Source: Polynucleobacter sp. GWA2_45_21 (GTDB lineage Bacteria; Pseudomonadota; Gammaproteobacteria; Burkholderiales; Burkholderiaceae). From it: a DNA stretch of 58,961 bases. This document shows, piece by piece, positions 51,858 through 58,768 of this stretch (the first letter of the stretch is position 1; each line of letters starts with the position of its first letter). The notes beneath the pieces were generated by a model, which worked only from the letters and a program-made list of their open reading frames with translations, ran no database searches and had not been told where the DNA came from. Where the stretch lies: contig NZ_MHZG01000012.1 in the NCBI RefSeq assembly GCF_001830325.1, forward strand, positions 1 to 58,961. The letters are read 5' to 3'. The position numbers were made by a program, and so were the translations under genes.

Positions 51858-54062
51858 ATGGAAATAAAGGTTAACTTTCTCGATAAGTTGCGGCTCGAAG
51901 CCAAGTTCGATGACTTCACGGTGATTGCCGATCAGCCCATTCGATATAAAGGGGATGGTTCAGCCCCGGGACCTTTTGACTATTTTTTAGCCTCCTCAGC
52001 TTTATGTGCCGCCTATTTTGTGAAGCTGTATTGCAATACACGCAATATCTCAACTGAGAACATTCGCCTTTCGCAAAATAATGTTGTCGACCCAGAAAAT
52101 CGCTACCAACAGATATTCAAAATTCAGGTTGAATTGCCAGAAGATATTTCTGCCAATGATCGTCAGGGTATCTTGCGATCCATCGAGCGCTGTACGGTCA
52201 AGAAGGTCGTGCAGGCGGGCCCGGAGTTTGTCATTGAAGAGGTTAAGAACCTAGATGCTGATGCGCAGAGCCTGTTAACTTTGAACTCGGTCTCAGATGT
52301 AAGCACCTTTATTCCAGGCAAGGATTTACCGCTAGAACAAACCATTGCGAATATGTCTGCCGTGCTCGCTAATCTAGGAATTAAGATTGAAATTGCATCA
52401 TGGCGCAATCTGATTCCTAATGTGTGGTCATTGCATATTCGCGATGCACACTCGCCAATGTGTTTTACCAATGGCAAAGGCTCTACCAAAGAAAGCGCTT
52501 TAGCATCAGCGCTGGGCGAGTATATCGAGCGACTGAGTAACAATCATTTTTATGCGGGCGCATTTTGGGGTGAAGATATTGCCAATGACCATTTTGTTCA
52601 TTATCCAAATGAACGTTGGTTTAAGCCGGGACCTAAAGATGCATTACCCAAAGAACTGCTTGATGAATATTGCCTAGAGATTTTTAATGCCGATGGTGAA
52701 CTACGTAGCTCACATTTAATCGATACCAATTCTGGCAATGTAGAGCGGGGAATTTGTTCGTTGCCATATGTGCGACAGTCAGATGGCAAGACTGTTTATT
52801 TCCCATCCAACTTAATTGAAAATTTGTATGTCAGTAATGGCATGAGCGCTGGCAACACACTAGCTGAAGCACAGGTGCAATGCTTGTCAGAGATCTTTGA
52901 GCGAGCAGTTAAACGTCAAATAATTGAAGATGAAATTGCATTGCCGGATGTGCCGCAAGAAGTCCTGGCAAAGTATCCCGGTATTTTGGCTGGTATTCAG
53001 AGTCTTGAGGAGCAGGGCTTTCCGGTGTTGGTTAAGGATGCATCTTTGGGTGGCGTCTACCCAGTCATGTGCGTTACTTTGATGAACCCTCGAACGGGAG
53101 GAGTATTTGCATCCTTTGGTGCACATCCAGGCTTGGAGGTCGCTCTGGAGCGGAGCCTAACGGAGCTCCTACAAGGCCGCAGTCTGGAGGGCTTGAATGA
53201 TTTACCCCCACCCACTTTTGCAAGTGAGGCAGTGACTGAGCCAAATAATTTTGTTGAGCACTTTATTGACTCTAGTGGCATTGTGTCATGGCGATTCTTT
53301 AGTGCAAAACCAGATTACGATTTCGTTGAGTGGGATTTTTCTGGAAAAGGGGAAAACTCAAATGCTCAAGAAGCCGCTACATTATTTGGCATTCTTCAGT
53401 CTTTGGGCAAAGAGGCCTACGTCGCGGTATATGACCAGCTGGGTGCGATTGCTTGCCGAATTTTGGTGCCAGGATATTCCGAGATTTATCCAGTTGAAGA
53501 TCTGATTTGGGATAACACCAACAAAGCACTATTGTTCCGTTCCGATGTTTTGAATCTACACCAACTAGATAATGCCAATCTAAGCCAGCTACTAGAAAAT
53601 CTAGAAAATAATGAGTTGGATGAGTACGGCGATATTCCCACATTGATTGGCATTGAGTTTGATGAGAATACGCCTTGGGGTCAGTTAACAGTATTGGAGC
53701 TGAAGCTGCTCATCCATCTTGCCTTAAAGCAATTTGAAGAGGCGCATGAGTTAGTCGGCGCCTTTCTGCAATACAACGACAATACGGTCGAGCGCAAATT
53801 GTTTTATCAGGCATTAAATGCGGTGTTAGAGGTCGTATTAGATGATGACTTGGAGTTGGATGACTACACAGCAAACTTCCGCCGAATGTTTGGCGACGAG
53901 AGAATGGATGCTGTCATGGGATCAGTAGATGGCGCTGTCCGATTCTATGGTTTGACTCCTACAAGCATGAAGCTAGAGGGCCTTGATAGGCACCACCGCT
54001 TGATTGATAGTTATAGAAAATTACATGCCGCTAGGGCTAAATTTGCGGCTAAAGCCAGTTAG
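51858..54062 (+). CDS. ycaO: OsmC-YcaO fusion protein
   Basis: This is a 734-residue protein. Residues 1-135 form an OsmC/Ohr-like domain with the two expected reactive cysteines (C50 in SSALCAAY, C112 in ERCTVKK). From residue 151 (FIPGKD) to the end it follows E. coli YcaO throughout, including the ATP-binding segments ALASALGEYIERLS and AEAQVQCLSEIFERAVK. E. coli YcaO is an ATP-dependent cyclodehydratase-fold protein linked to RimO-dependent beta-methylthiolation of ribosomal protein S12. The OsmC domain suggests thiol or peroxide chemistry coupled to it. The C-terminus lacks the PxPxP of azoline synthetases. Confidence 0.92.
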   Translation: MEIKVNFLDKLRLEAKFDDFTVIADQPIRYKGDGSAPGPFDYFLASSALCAAYFVKLYCNTRNISTENIRLSQNNVVDPENRYQQIFKIQVELPEDISANDRQGILRSIERCTVKKVVQAGPEFVIEEVKNLDADAQSLLTLNSVSDVSTFIPGKDLPLEQTIANMSAVLANLGIKIEIASWRNLIPNVWSLHIRDAHSPMCFTNGKGSTKESALASALGEYIERLSNNHFYAGAFWGEDIANDHFVHYPNERWFKPGPKDALPKELLDEYCLEIFNADGELRSSHLIDTNSGNVERGICSLPYVRQSDGKTVYFPSNLIENLYVSNGMSAGNTLAEAQVQCLSEIFERAVKRQIIEDEIALPDVPQEVLAKYPGILAGIQSLEEQGFPVLVKDASLGGVYPVMCVTLMNPRTGGVFASFGAHPGLEVALERSLTELLQGRSLEGLNDLPPPTFASEAVTEPNNFVEHFIDSSGIVSWRFFSAKPDYDFVEWDFSGKGENSNAQEAATLFGILQSLGKEAYVAVYDQLGAIACRILVPGYSEIYPVEDLIWDNTNKALLFRSDVLNLHQLDNANLSQLLENLENNELDEYGDIPTLIGIEFDENTPWGQLTVLELKLLIHLALKQFEEAHELVGAFLQYNDNTVERKLFYQALNAVLEVVLDDDLELDDYTANFRRMFGDERMDAVMGSVDGAVRFYGLTPTSMKLEGLDRHHRLIDSYRKLHAARAKFAAKAS

Positions 54063-54117
54063 GTTGAGGGCAAGACCTTCTTGATAGCCTTTTTTCAGCC
54101 TAGCATTAAGTTTCATT

Positions 54118-54123
54118 TATAAT
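54118..54123 (+). promoter_or_regulatory. -10 element of the broken tRNA-Phe gene
   Basis: A perfect TATAAT lies 10 bases upstream of the tRNA-like 5' end. No consensus -35 is visible at 17 bases (TTCAGC at 18 bases is weak). The promoter appears retained although the tRNA gene is broken, so transcription would enter the accessory region. Confidence 0.55.
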
Positions 54124-54133
54124 TCCCACTCTT

Positions 54134-54171
54134 GGCCTGGTGGCTCAGTCGGTAGAGCAGAGGATTGAAAA
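54134..54171 (+). pseudogene. tRNA-Phe (GAA) 5' half, broken in the anticodon loop
   Basis: The sequence fits tRNA positions 1-38: acceptor GGCCTGG, TG, D arm GCTC-AGTCGGTA-GAGC, A26, anticodon stem GAGGA and loop TTGAAAA with anticodon GAA. The expected 3' strand of the anticodon stem (TCCTC) and the variable, T and acceptor parts are missing; GCTAGGATAG follows instead. No complementary half (CCAGGCC with CCA) occurs later in the window. Breakage in the anticodon loop is typical of recombinase target sites, but the usual restoration of the tRNA is not seen. Confidence 0.7.
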
Positions 54172-54438
54172 GCTAGGATAGAGGACTAAAACAGTTCTGC
54201 ACATTGGGTCTTAGCTGGTTGCGACCCACCGCCCTACAAGCACCGAATTTCGTGGCTCTCAGCGGTTTCGAATAATTCCCAAATGGCATCCGCAGCGTTG
54301 TGTTGGCCAGAACAATCCCATCTTGGAATTTTTATTACCCAGAAACATCGTTTTAAAGCTCTTTAAAGCATGTTTGTTGTATTTGGGTAAACCTTACTAG
54401 CAATGTGTAATTGTTAGGGAGTATTATTCATTCATCCC
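54172..54438 (+). other. unassigned, possibly structured sequence downstream of the tRNA-Phe half
   Basis: This stretch has no convincing gene. It contains small potential hairpins (TGGGTC...GACCCA at about 54204-54227 and AGCACCGAA/TTCGTGGCT near 54240-54258) and a motif GAGGACTAAAA that echoes GAGGATTGAAAA of the tRNA half. Because a -10 element lies upstream and a terminator-like hairpin downstream, it could be the body of a transcript of about 365 nt. No known RNA family is recognised (not tmRNA, RNase P RNA or 6S by their conserved motifs). Confidence 0.3.
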
Positions 54439-54495
54439 GCCCTTGGCAGTAAGCGATCCAAACATCTAGGATTTGCCGAACCCCTGGGCTTTTTT
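54439..54495 (+). terminator. terminator-like extended hairpin before the NYN gene
   Basis: Nested stems are visible: GCCC (54439-54442) with GGGC (54486-54489), TTGGCA with TGCCGAA, and GATCC with GGATT around a 9-base loop, immediately followed by TTTTTT (54490-54495). The outer stem is short and separated by an unpaired ACCCCT, so efficiency is uncertain. It lies 23 bases upstream of the NYN start codon. Confidence 0.55.
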
Positions 54496-54517
54496 ATTTT
54501 GTTGAAGAGCCAAAGTT

Positions 54518-55210
54518 ATGTCTACAGCCATACTGATAGATGGCGCTTATTTTATTAAGCGATTTCGGAAAATCGAGCCACATAATTCTTATGATGCCAA
54601 GAGGGCATCTGAATTCTTGTTTAGATGTGCGCTAGCCCATTTGGTTGAGGGCGTAAAAGGCAAGGAACGCAGAAAGCATGAGTTGTATAGAATTTTTTTC
54701 TATGATTGCGCTCCCTTAAATAAAAAATTACACAATCCCATAACTAAAAGCGCTGTTGATTTTTCAAAGTCTCAGGAGGCTATTTTTAGAAATGAGCTTC
54801 ATGAACACCTAAAGGCTAAGCGCAAGACAGCTCTTCGATTGGGGCATTTATCTAATGAAACCCCTTGGACTATTAAGCCTGAAAAAATAGAATTAATGCT
54901 TAAAGGGAAAGTTAAGTTTGAGCAGTTAACAGAGCATGATGTTATGCCCAATGTGAGGCAAAAAGGCGTTGATATGCGTATCGCAGTCGATATTTCGTCC
55001 TTGGCAATGAAGCATCAAGTGAGCCAGATTGTATTAATGGCTGGCGATGCTGATTTTGTGCCTGCTGCAAAAATGGCCAGACGAGAAGGCATTGATTTTA
55101 TTGTTGACCCTATGTGGGGACGAATTTTGCCAAACTTACTGGAGCATATAGATGGGCTGAGATCTACATGCCCAAAACCAAAATCTATTAATGATGGAGA
55201 TGCTTCTTAG
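54518..55210 (+). CDS. NYN (PIN-like) domain ribonuclease, lone gene
   Basis: This 230-residue protein has the NYN/LabA acidic pattern: ILIDGAYF (D8), KGVDMRIAVDISSLA (D152, D158) and VLMAGDADFVPAAK (D177, D179). These residues would coordinate Mg2+ in a PIN-like nuclease fold, so RNA cleavage is likely. No partner domain or neighbouring antitoxin is visible. It is AT-richer than the flanking core genes and lies directly behind the tRNA-Phe remnant, consistent with horizontal acquisition. A weak CCTC/GAGG hairpin with a T-rich tail (about 55228-55256) may terminate it. Confidence 0.85.
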   Translation: MSTAILIDGAYFIKRFRKIEPHNSYDAKRASEFLFRCALAHLVEGVKGKERRKHELYRIFFYDCAPLNKKLHNPITKSAVDFSKSQEAIFRNELHEHLKAKRKTALRLGHLSNETPWTIKPEKIELMLKGKVKFEQLTEHDVMPNVRQKGVDMRIAVDISSLAMKHQVSQIVLMAGDADFVPAAKMARREGIDFIVDPMWGRILPNLLEHIDGLRSTCPKPKSINDGDAS

Positions 55211-55256
55211 ATCATCATTCCATCAAGCCTCGATAGATAGAGGATTTGTTTTTGTC

Positions 55257-55272
55257 TGTTCTAAATAGAACA
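55257..55272. repeat. palindrome between convergent NYN and TonB-like genes
   Basis: TGTTCT-AAAT-AGAACA is a perfect 6-bp stem between the 3' ends of two convergent genes, next to T-rich sequence. It probably acts as, or with, a terminator. Confidence 0.4.
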
Positions 55273-55309
55273 AACTTATTCAGCGTCTAGTTACGGGACA
55301 CTGACCTGG

Positions 55310-56110
55310 TTAATTCGGCTTACTCGATCGCCACTGTTCAAATTGGCGCTGATTATGAGCGACCACACCTTCAATAGAGTCTTGCGGTAATTGCTTAAGA
55401 CATTCAGCTAAGGCTTCAGGACTGAGTTTTTCAGCGGGTTTAATTTGTTTTATCTCTTGTGGCGATTTGCCATCCCAAGCAAAGGGGTTGGTAAATGTTG
55501 GCGGGTCGGGTAAACAGTCATCACTATAAATTGGTGCGTCATCAGCGGCAAATGGTGTGAACGAAATTGTCTTTTCAAAGATGAGTAGTTTTCCAGTTGG
55601 CGTGGGTGGTGGCGGTGGCATTGAATAAATTGCTTTGCGAGCAAGGGCCTCAGCCTTATCAGATGTTTTCCAGAGGGTCTCAACTCTAGTAATGCTGCCA
55701 TTTGGGGCAATCTCGATTCTGAATCTCACATGCCCTTGATCGGGGCCTTCCACAGCGGTACCCATCATGCTACGTACTTGCTTGCCCCAAGTGTGTCTGT
55801 AGCCTTTACTATTTTTTAATGTGTATGTTGAGGCAAAAGCCCATTCCTCTGCTGTTGGGGCATTAGGGGCAGCTTGTGTTGCTGGGGCTTTTGTTGTGAG
55901 CGTTTGATTCTTTTGGATGTTGACGGGCTCTTGTTTTTCTTGCGGCTCATTCAGTTTGATAACAACGATATCTTCTTTAACTTTTTTTAGTGGCTTTACT
56001 GTTGATGGAGACCATAAAAGCAATAAGCAAATATGTACGGCTAAAGAGAGGACAAGCGCCGACTTAAAAGCAGACTGTGGCGTTTGAATAAGGCGATTAA
56101 GACGGAACAA
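55310..56110 (-). CDS. TonB-like energy-transducer protein
   Basis: This 266-residue protein has one N-terminal transmembrane helix containing the TonB/TolA-type S-x3-H motif (S22-LAV-H26), then a Pro/Lys/Glu-rich linker (about 40-90), a TonB-like C-terminal domain (about 105-185; GHVRFRIEIAPNGSITRVETLW, AIYSMPPPPP, FEKTISFTPF), and a novel C-terminal extension of about 80 residues. It could couple the proton-motive force to an outer-membrane process. The start is TTG, 3 bases after the stop of the ArsR-rhodanese gene, so the two are coupled. Confidence 0.72.
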   Translation of the reverse strand: MFRLNRLIQTPQSAFKSALVLSLAVHICLLLLWSPSTVKPLKKVKEDIVVIKLNEPQEKQEPVNIQKNQTLTTKAPATQAAPNAPTAEEWAFASTYTLKNSKGYRHTWGKQVRSMMGTAVEGPDQGHVRFRIEIAPNGSITRVETLWKTSDKAEALARKAIYSMPPPPPTPTGKLLIFEKTISFTPFAADDAPIYSDDCLPDPPTFTNPFAWDGKSPQEIKQIKPAEKLSPEALAECLKQLPQDSIEGVVAHNQRQFEQWRSSKPN

Positions 56111-56113
56111 TCA

Positions 56114-56794
56114 CTACTCGTCTTGTTTGGCTAGTTTCAGATTCATATTGAGCCAATTAGGAATGCCATCTTCGGCTCGAACTGCTTTAAATCCTTTTTC
56201 TCGAAGTCGTTTAACCGCCTCATAAGACAATACGCAATATGTTCCTCGGCAGTAAGCCACAATGGTTTTAGATTTTGGAAAATCTCCCAATCGCTCTTCT
56301 AATTCCTCAAGGGTGATATTGAGTGCCCCTTCAAGATGGGAGTGAGCGTACTCTTCACTAGGCCGAACGTCTAAAAGGGTGATTTCTCCACGCTTAGCCA
56401 ATTTAAGCACTTGATTAACTGGCATGCCTTCTAAGCTATCGCGCGAGGTGAGGTACTTATTAACCAGGCTATCGACTTCTTCAATGTGGCGCTGCCCTAC
56501 ACCTTGTAGCTTTAAGAATAAATCAATAACATCTGAGTCCGCTATCTCATAAACAATGGATTTACCCTGTCTGATCGTGTTCACAATGCCGACTTGTTTG
56601 AGTACTTGTAGATGTTGCGACACATTAGCAATGGGCAATTTAACCTTTTTAGCAAGGTCTTCAACAGCTGTAGGGCACTGAATAATGAGCTCAATAAGCT
56701 CTAAGCGCACCTCAGAACCAAGGGCTTTCCCGAGTTTGGCAAATTGCTCGAACAGTTTTTGCTTGAAAGTCAATTTTTGTTTAGGCATAATCAT
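56114..56794 (-). CDS. ArsR/SmtB-family regulator fused to a rhodanese domain
   Basis: This 226-residue protein has an N-terminal winged helix (about 20-95; LPIANVSQHLQVLKQVGIVNTIRQGKSIVYEIAD) and a C-terminal rhodanese domain (about 125-222) with active-site loop Y-C182-R-G-T-Y-C187. No CxC metal site is seen in the alpha-3 helix; only C40 is present. A persulfide- or thiol-sensing role via the rhodanese Cys, like SqrR/BigR-type sulfur sensing, is therefore plausible but inferred. A palindrome overlaps its start, suggesting autoregulation. A second ATG (M3) could be the start. Confidence 0.85.
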   Translation of the reverse strand: MIMPKQKLTFKQKLFEQFAKLGKALGSEVRLELIELIIQCPTAVEDLAKKVKLPIANVSQHLQVLKQVGIVNTIRQGKSIVYEIADSDVIDLFLKLQGVGQRHIEEVDSLVNKYLTSRDSLEGMPVNQVLKLAKRGEITLLDVRPSEEYAHSHLEGALNITLEELEERLGDFPKSKTIVAYCRGTYCVLSYEAVKRLREKGFKAVRAEDGIPNWLNMNLKLAKQDE

Positions 56795-56812
56795 TCAATG
56801 ATTTTATTGAAT
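56793..56812. promoter_or_regulatory. probable ArsR-type operator (inverted repeat)
   Basis: ATTCAAT-GATTTT-ATTGAAT has perfect 7-base arms and a 6-base spacer, the size and AT-rich character of ArsR/SmtB operators. It lies between the divergent regulator (overlapping its ATG) and the 56829 gene, 16 bases upstream of the latter's start, so binding could repress both directions. Confidence 0.7.
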
Positions 56813-56828
56813 ATAAGTGAGGGTGTAA

Positions 56829-57254
56829 ATGCTTAAAAAGCTCGTGGGTGTCATTATCTCTTTGTTCTCATTAAGTGTTCTAGCTGATAGCCCTGTACCA
56901 CTCGAGATTAATGGACAAAAAGCCTTGGTATTCATTAATCAAGACCCTCCCGGAACCAGATGTAATACCAATGTTCAAATTGCCGCAGAAATTGCTAATG
57001 CGTATCGACTACCCATTTTGATTCTGCCCCAAACAGCCGTTCCGCCATTAACGCCAGCTCCTTCAGTTTGGTACAACGGACAAAACATAGCGGCAAGTGG
57101 TGGCGCTCACAATGGCATGGTGAGCTATCAAATCATTGCGGACATTCTGGAGTTAGAGGGAACGACCAAGCAGAAGAGGCAAGGTAAGTTATTTAACGAT
57201 AGCGTAAGACCTGAATTCGATAAGTTCAAATCAACTATTAAGACTGGGAAATAA
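56829..57254 (+). CDS. periplasmic protein of unknown function, possibly thioredoxin-fold-like
   Basis: This 141-residue protein has a Sec signal (LKKLVGVIISLFSLSVLADS). The mature part has a single Cys (C45 in GTRCNTNVQ), then an alternating strand/helix pattern (AAEIANAYRLPILILP, APSVWYNGQN) with a Pro before a strand, reminiscent of thioredoxin/glutaredoxin folds. I do not recognise the family. GAGGGTG precedes the ATG. It is the first gene of a three-gene operon with a periplasmic rhodanese, so sulfur transfer or sulfane handling is a reasonable context inference. Confidence 0.7.
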   Translation: MLKKLVGVIISLFSLSVLADSPVPLEINGQKALVFINQDPPGTRCNTNVQIAAEIANAYRLPILILPQTAVPPLTPAPSVWYNGQNIAASGGAHNGMVSYQIIADILELEGTTKQKRQGKLFNDSVRPEFDKFKSTIKTGK

Positions 57255-57710
57255 ATGAGAAAACTATTCATTGCGCTTGCGCTCACATCATTCGTAGCAA
57301 GCCCAGCGTTTGCTGATAACAAAGCTATTGCTGTTGATGAGATGGCGGGTTATCTTGAGTTTGTAGACTATGGCGGCGCTACGATATTTCCTGAGCAGAT
57401 ACCCGCTGAAGAATACAAGAAGATGATGGTGATTGATGCTAGAGATAAGGCTCAGTTTGATAAGAGTCATATTCCAGGAGCAGTCAACATTGAGTGGCGC
57501 CAAGTCTTGGCACAAAAAGATAAGATTCCTAAGAACAAGCCTGTCTTAATCTACTGTAATACCGGCAGTCTCTCAGCTCAGGCAGGCTTTGCTTTGCGTG
57601 TTGCTGGCTATGAGAATTTGCGCATTCTTCAAGGTGGCTATGAAGAGTGGAAAACTAAAGGCGGCATGGATGCTTATAAGAAGGCTGTTAATAAACAACC
57701 TAAGCACTAG
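57255..57710 (+). CDS. periplasmic rhodanese-like sulfurtransferase
   Basis: This 151-residue single rhodanese domain follows a signal peptide (RKLFIALALTSFVASPAFA). Features are VIDARDKAQFDKSHIPGAVNIEW, active-site Cys in IYC101NTGSLSAQA and LRILQGGYEEWKTKGG. The enzyme would carry sulfane sulfur as a Cys persulfide in the periplasm. Its ATG directly follows the stop of the previous gene with no gap, so the two are translationally coupled. Confidence 0.88.
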   Translation: MRKLFIALALTSFVASPAFADNKAIAVDEMAGYLEFVDYGGATIFPEQIPAEEYKKMMVIDARDKAQFDKSHIPGAVNIEWRQVLAQKDKIPKNKPVLIYCNTGSLSAQAGFALRVAGYENLRILQGGYEEWKTKGGMDAYKKAVNKQPKH

Positions 57711-57713
57711 CAA

Positions 57714-58328
57714 ATGAACAAAAAAGAACACTGGGAAAAGGTCTATGGCGACAAGGCGCCAGATGCGGTGAGTTGGTATGCGCCACACCTTGAGACATCA
57801 TTAAATTTAATTCACCAAGCTAGTGCCAATAAGAGTGCTGCCGTTATTGATATTGGTGGCGGTGAATCTACGCTAGTGGATGACCTTTTGTCTGAGGGTT
57901 ATGAGGACATCAGTGTTTTAGATATTTCTCAAAAAGCAATTGATGTCGCTAGAGCTCGCATTGGTAAGCAGGCTGATCAGGTTCACTGGTACTGCGCTGA
58001 TATTGCGCAAGCAACATTACCGCAAGGTTATTTTGACGTTTGGCACGATAGAGCTGTCTTTCATTTTTTAACTGAAGAAGCGCAGCGGGTGAAGTATGTA
58101 GAACAAGTGATGCGCTCAGTTAAGCATGGTGGCTATGTGATTATGTCCACTTTTGGACCCGAGGGTCCAGAGAAGTGTAGCGGCTTAGATGTGGTTCGCT
58201 ATGACTCAGAAAACCTTCATGGGCAGTTTGGTAAGACATTTAAATTAATCAATAGCTCAACAGAGCTCCATCAAACCCCCATGGGAACCACGCAACAGTT
58301 CTTATATTGCTTTTGCAGGATGGAATAA
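57714..58328 (+). CDS. class I SAM-dependent methyltransferase
   Basis: This 204-residue protein has SAM motif I VIDIGGGEST (44-53), an acidic strand-2 end (VLDIS), DIAQA near motif II and the segment FGPEGPEKCSGLDVVRYD. The N-terminus HWEKVYGDKAPDAVSWYAPHLE resembles small-molecule methyltransferases of the thiopurine/metalloid type. In an ArsR-rhodanese operon it may methylate a thiol or metalloid, but the substrate is unknown. It starts 3 bases after the rhodanese stop. Confidence 0.83.
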   Translation: MNKKEHWEKVYGDKAPDAVSWYAPHLETSLNLIHQASANKSAAVIDIGGGESTLVDDLLSEGYEDISVLDISQKAIDVARARIGKQADQVHWYCADIAQATLPQGYFDVWHDRAVFHFLTEEAQRVKYVEQVMRSVKHGGYVIMSTFGPEGPEKCSGLDVVRYDSENLHGQFGKTFKLINSSTELHQTPMGTTQQFLYCFCRME

Positions 58329-58551
58329 AGAGTAAGCGTTACCTTAAGTAATGGTAAGTAGCTCATAAAAGAACCCCTTAGGGAAACGAGGTATTTAGTC
58401 TATTTCTCTATTTTTTTGATTTTGGAAGTCAAAGAGTAATGCAGTACTTCTTATAGCTTCTTTAGGGTAGTCACACAAACGCTCCAACATCGATAAACAG
58501 GTGAGGTAATACCTTGAAATCCCAGTGGTTTTCTTTGGATATCCGCCTCAT
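58329..58551. other. non-coding stretch upstream of the intron
   Basis: This interval of about 220 bases between the methyltransferase and the intron holds no supported gene. A GTTACC/GGTAAG-type inverted repeat (about 58338-58358) could terminate the operon, and T-rich sequence follows at 58404-58420. The final bases (CTCAT) serve as the intron's 5' splice-site partner. Confidence 0.4.
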
Positions 58552-58768
58552 AGCGAAAGTTGTGCCTTATGCGTGGAAACTGCATAAGGGATGGTGTCAA
58601 ATTCGGAGAAAGCTAAGTTCAGAAATGAATACGCTAACGTCGAGCCAAGCTTCAGTGCGAAAGTGCTATTGAAGGTATAGAGACTAGACGGCAACCATCT
58701 AAGTAAGGATGCAAATCTTTATATGATGAATGCATAGTCCATGGAGGAGTGAAAGCCACACAAACCGG
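58552..58768 (+). ncRNA. group I intron (IC3, Azoarcus tRNA-Ile type)
   Basis: This 217-nt sequence is recognisable as an Azoarcus-type intron. P1 is CAT|AGC-GAAA-GTTGTG with a U-G pair at the splice site. P2 is CCTTATGC/GCATAAGG (58565-58589). The core segments are GATGGTGTCAAATTCGG and CGAGCCAAGCTTCA. The P7 strands are GACTA (58682-58686) and TAGTC (58735-58739), and the 3' end is CACACAAACCGG with terminal G58768. P6 closes with a GAAA loop. P9 shows mismatches compared with Azoarcus. No intron ORF is present. Confidence 0.88.

Noticed and set aside
53057..53643. Antisense frames in the OsmC-YcaO gene
   Set aside because: The plus-strand product is continuous and matches YcaO throughout; the antisense frames look random.
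54230..54400. Minus-strand frame with protein-like end (DAIWELFETAESHEIRCL) downstream of the tRNA-Phe half
   Set aside because: The frame is only about 40 codons between stops with no start codon or ribosome site. It could be a decayed gene end, but I cannot support a feature.
54134..54495. tmRNA, RNase P RNA or a second group I intron
   Set aside because: The tmRNA ends (GGGGC..., T arm with CCA), RNase P motifs and group I P7/S sequences are all absent; only the tRNA-Phe 5' half is recognisable.
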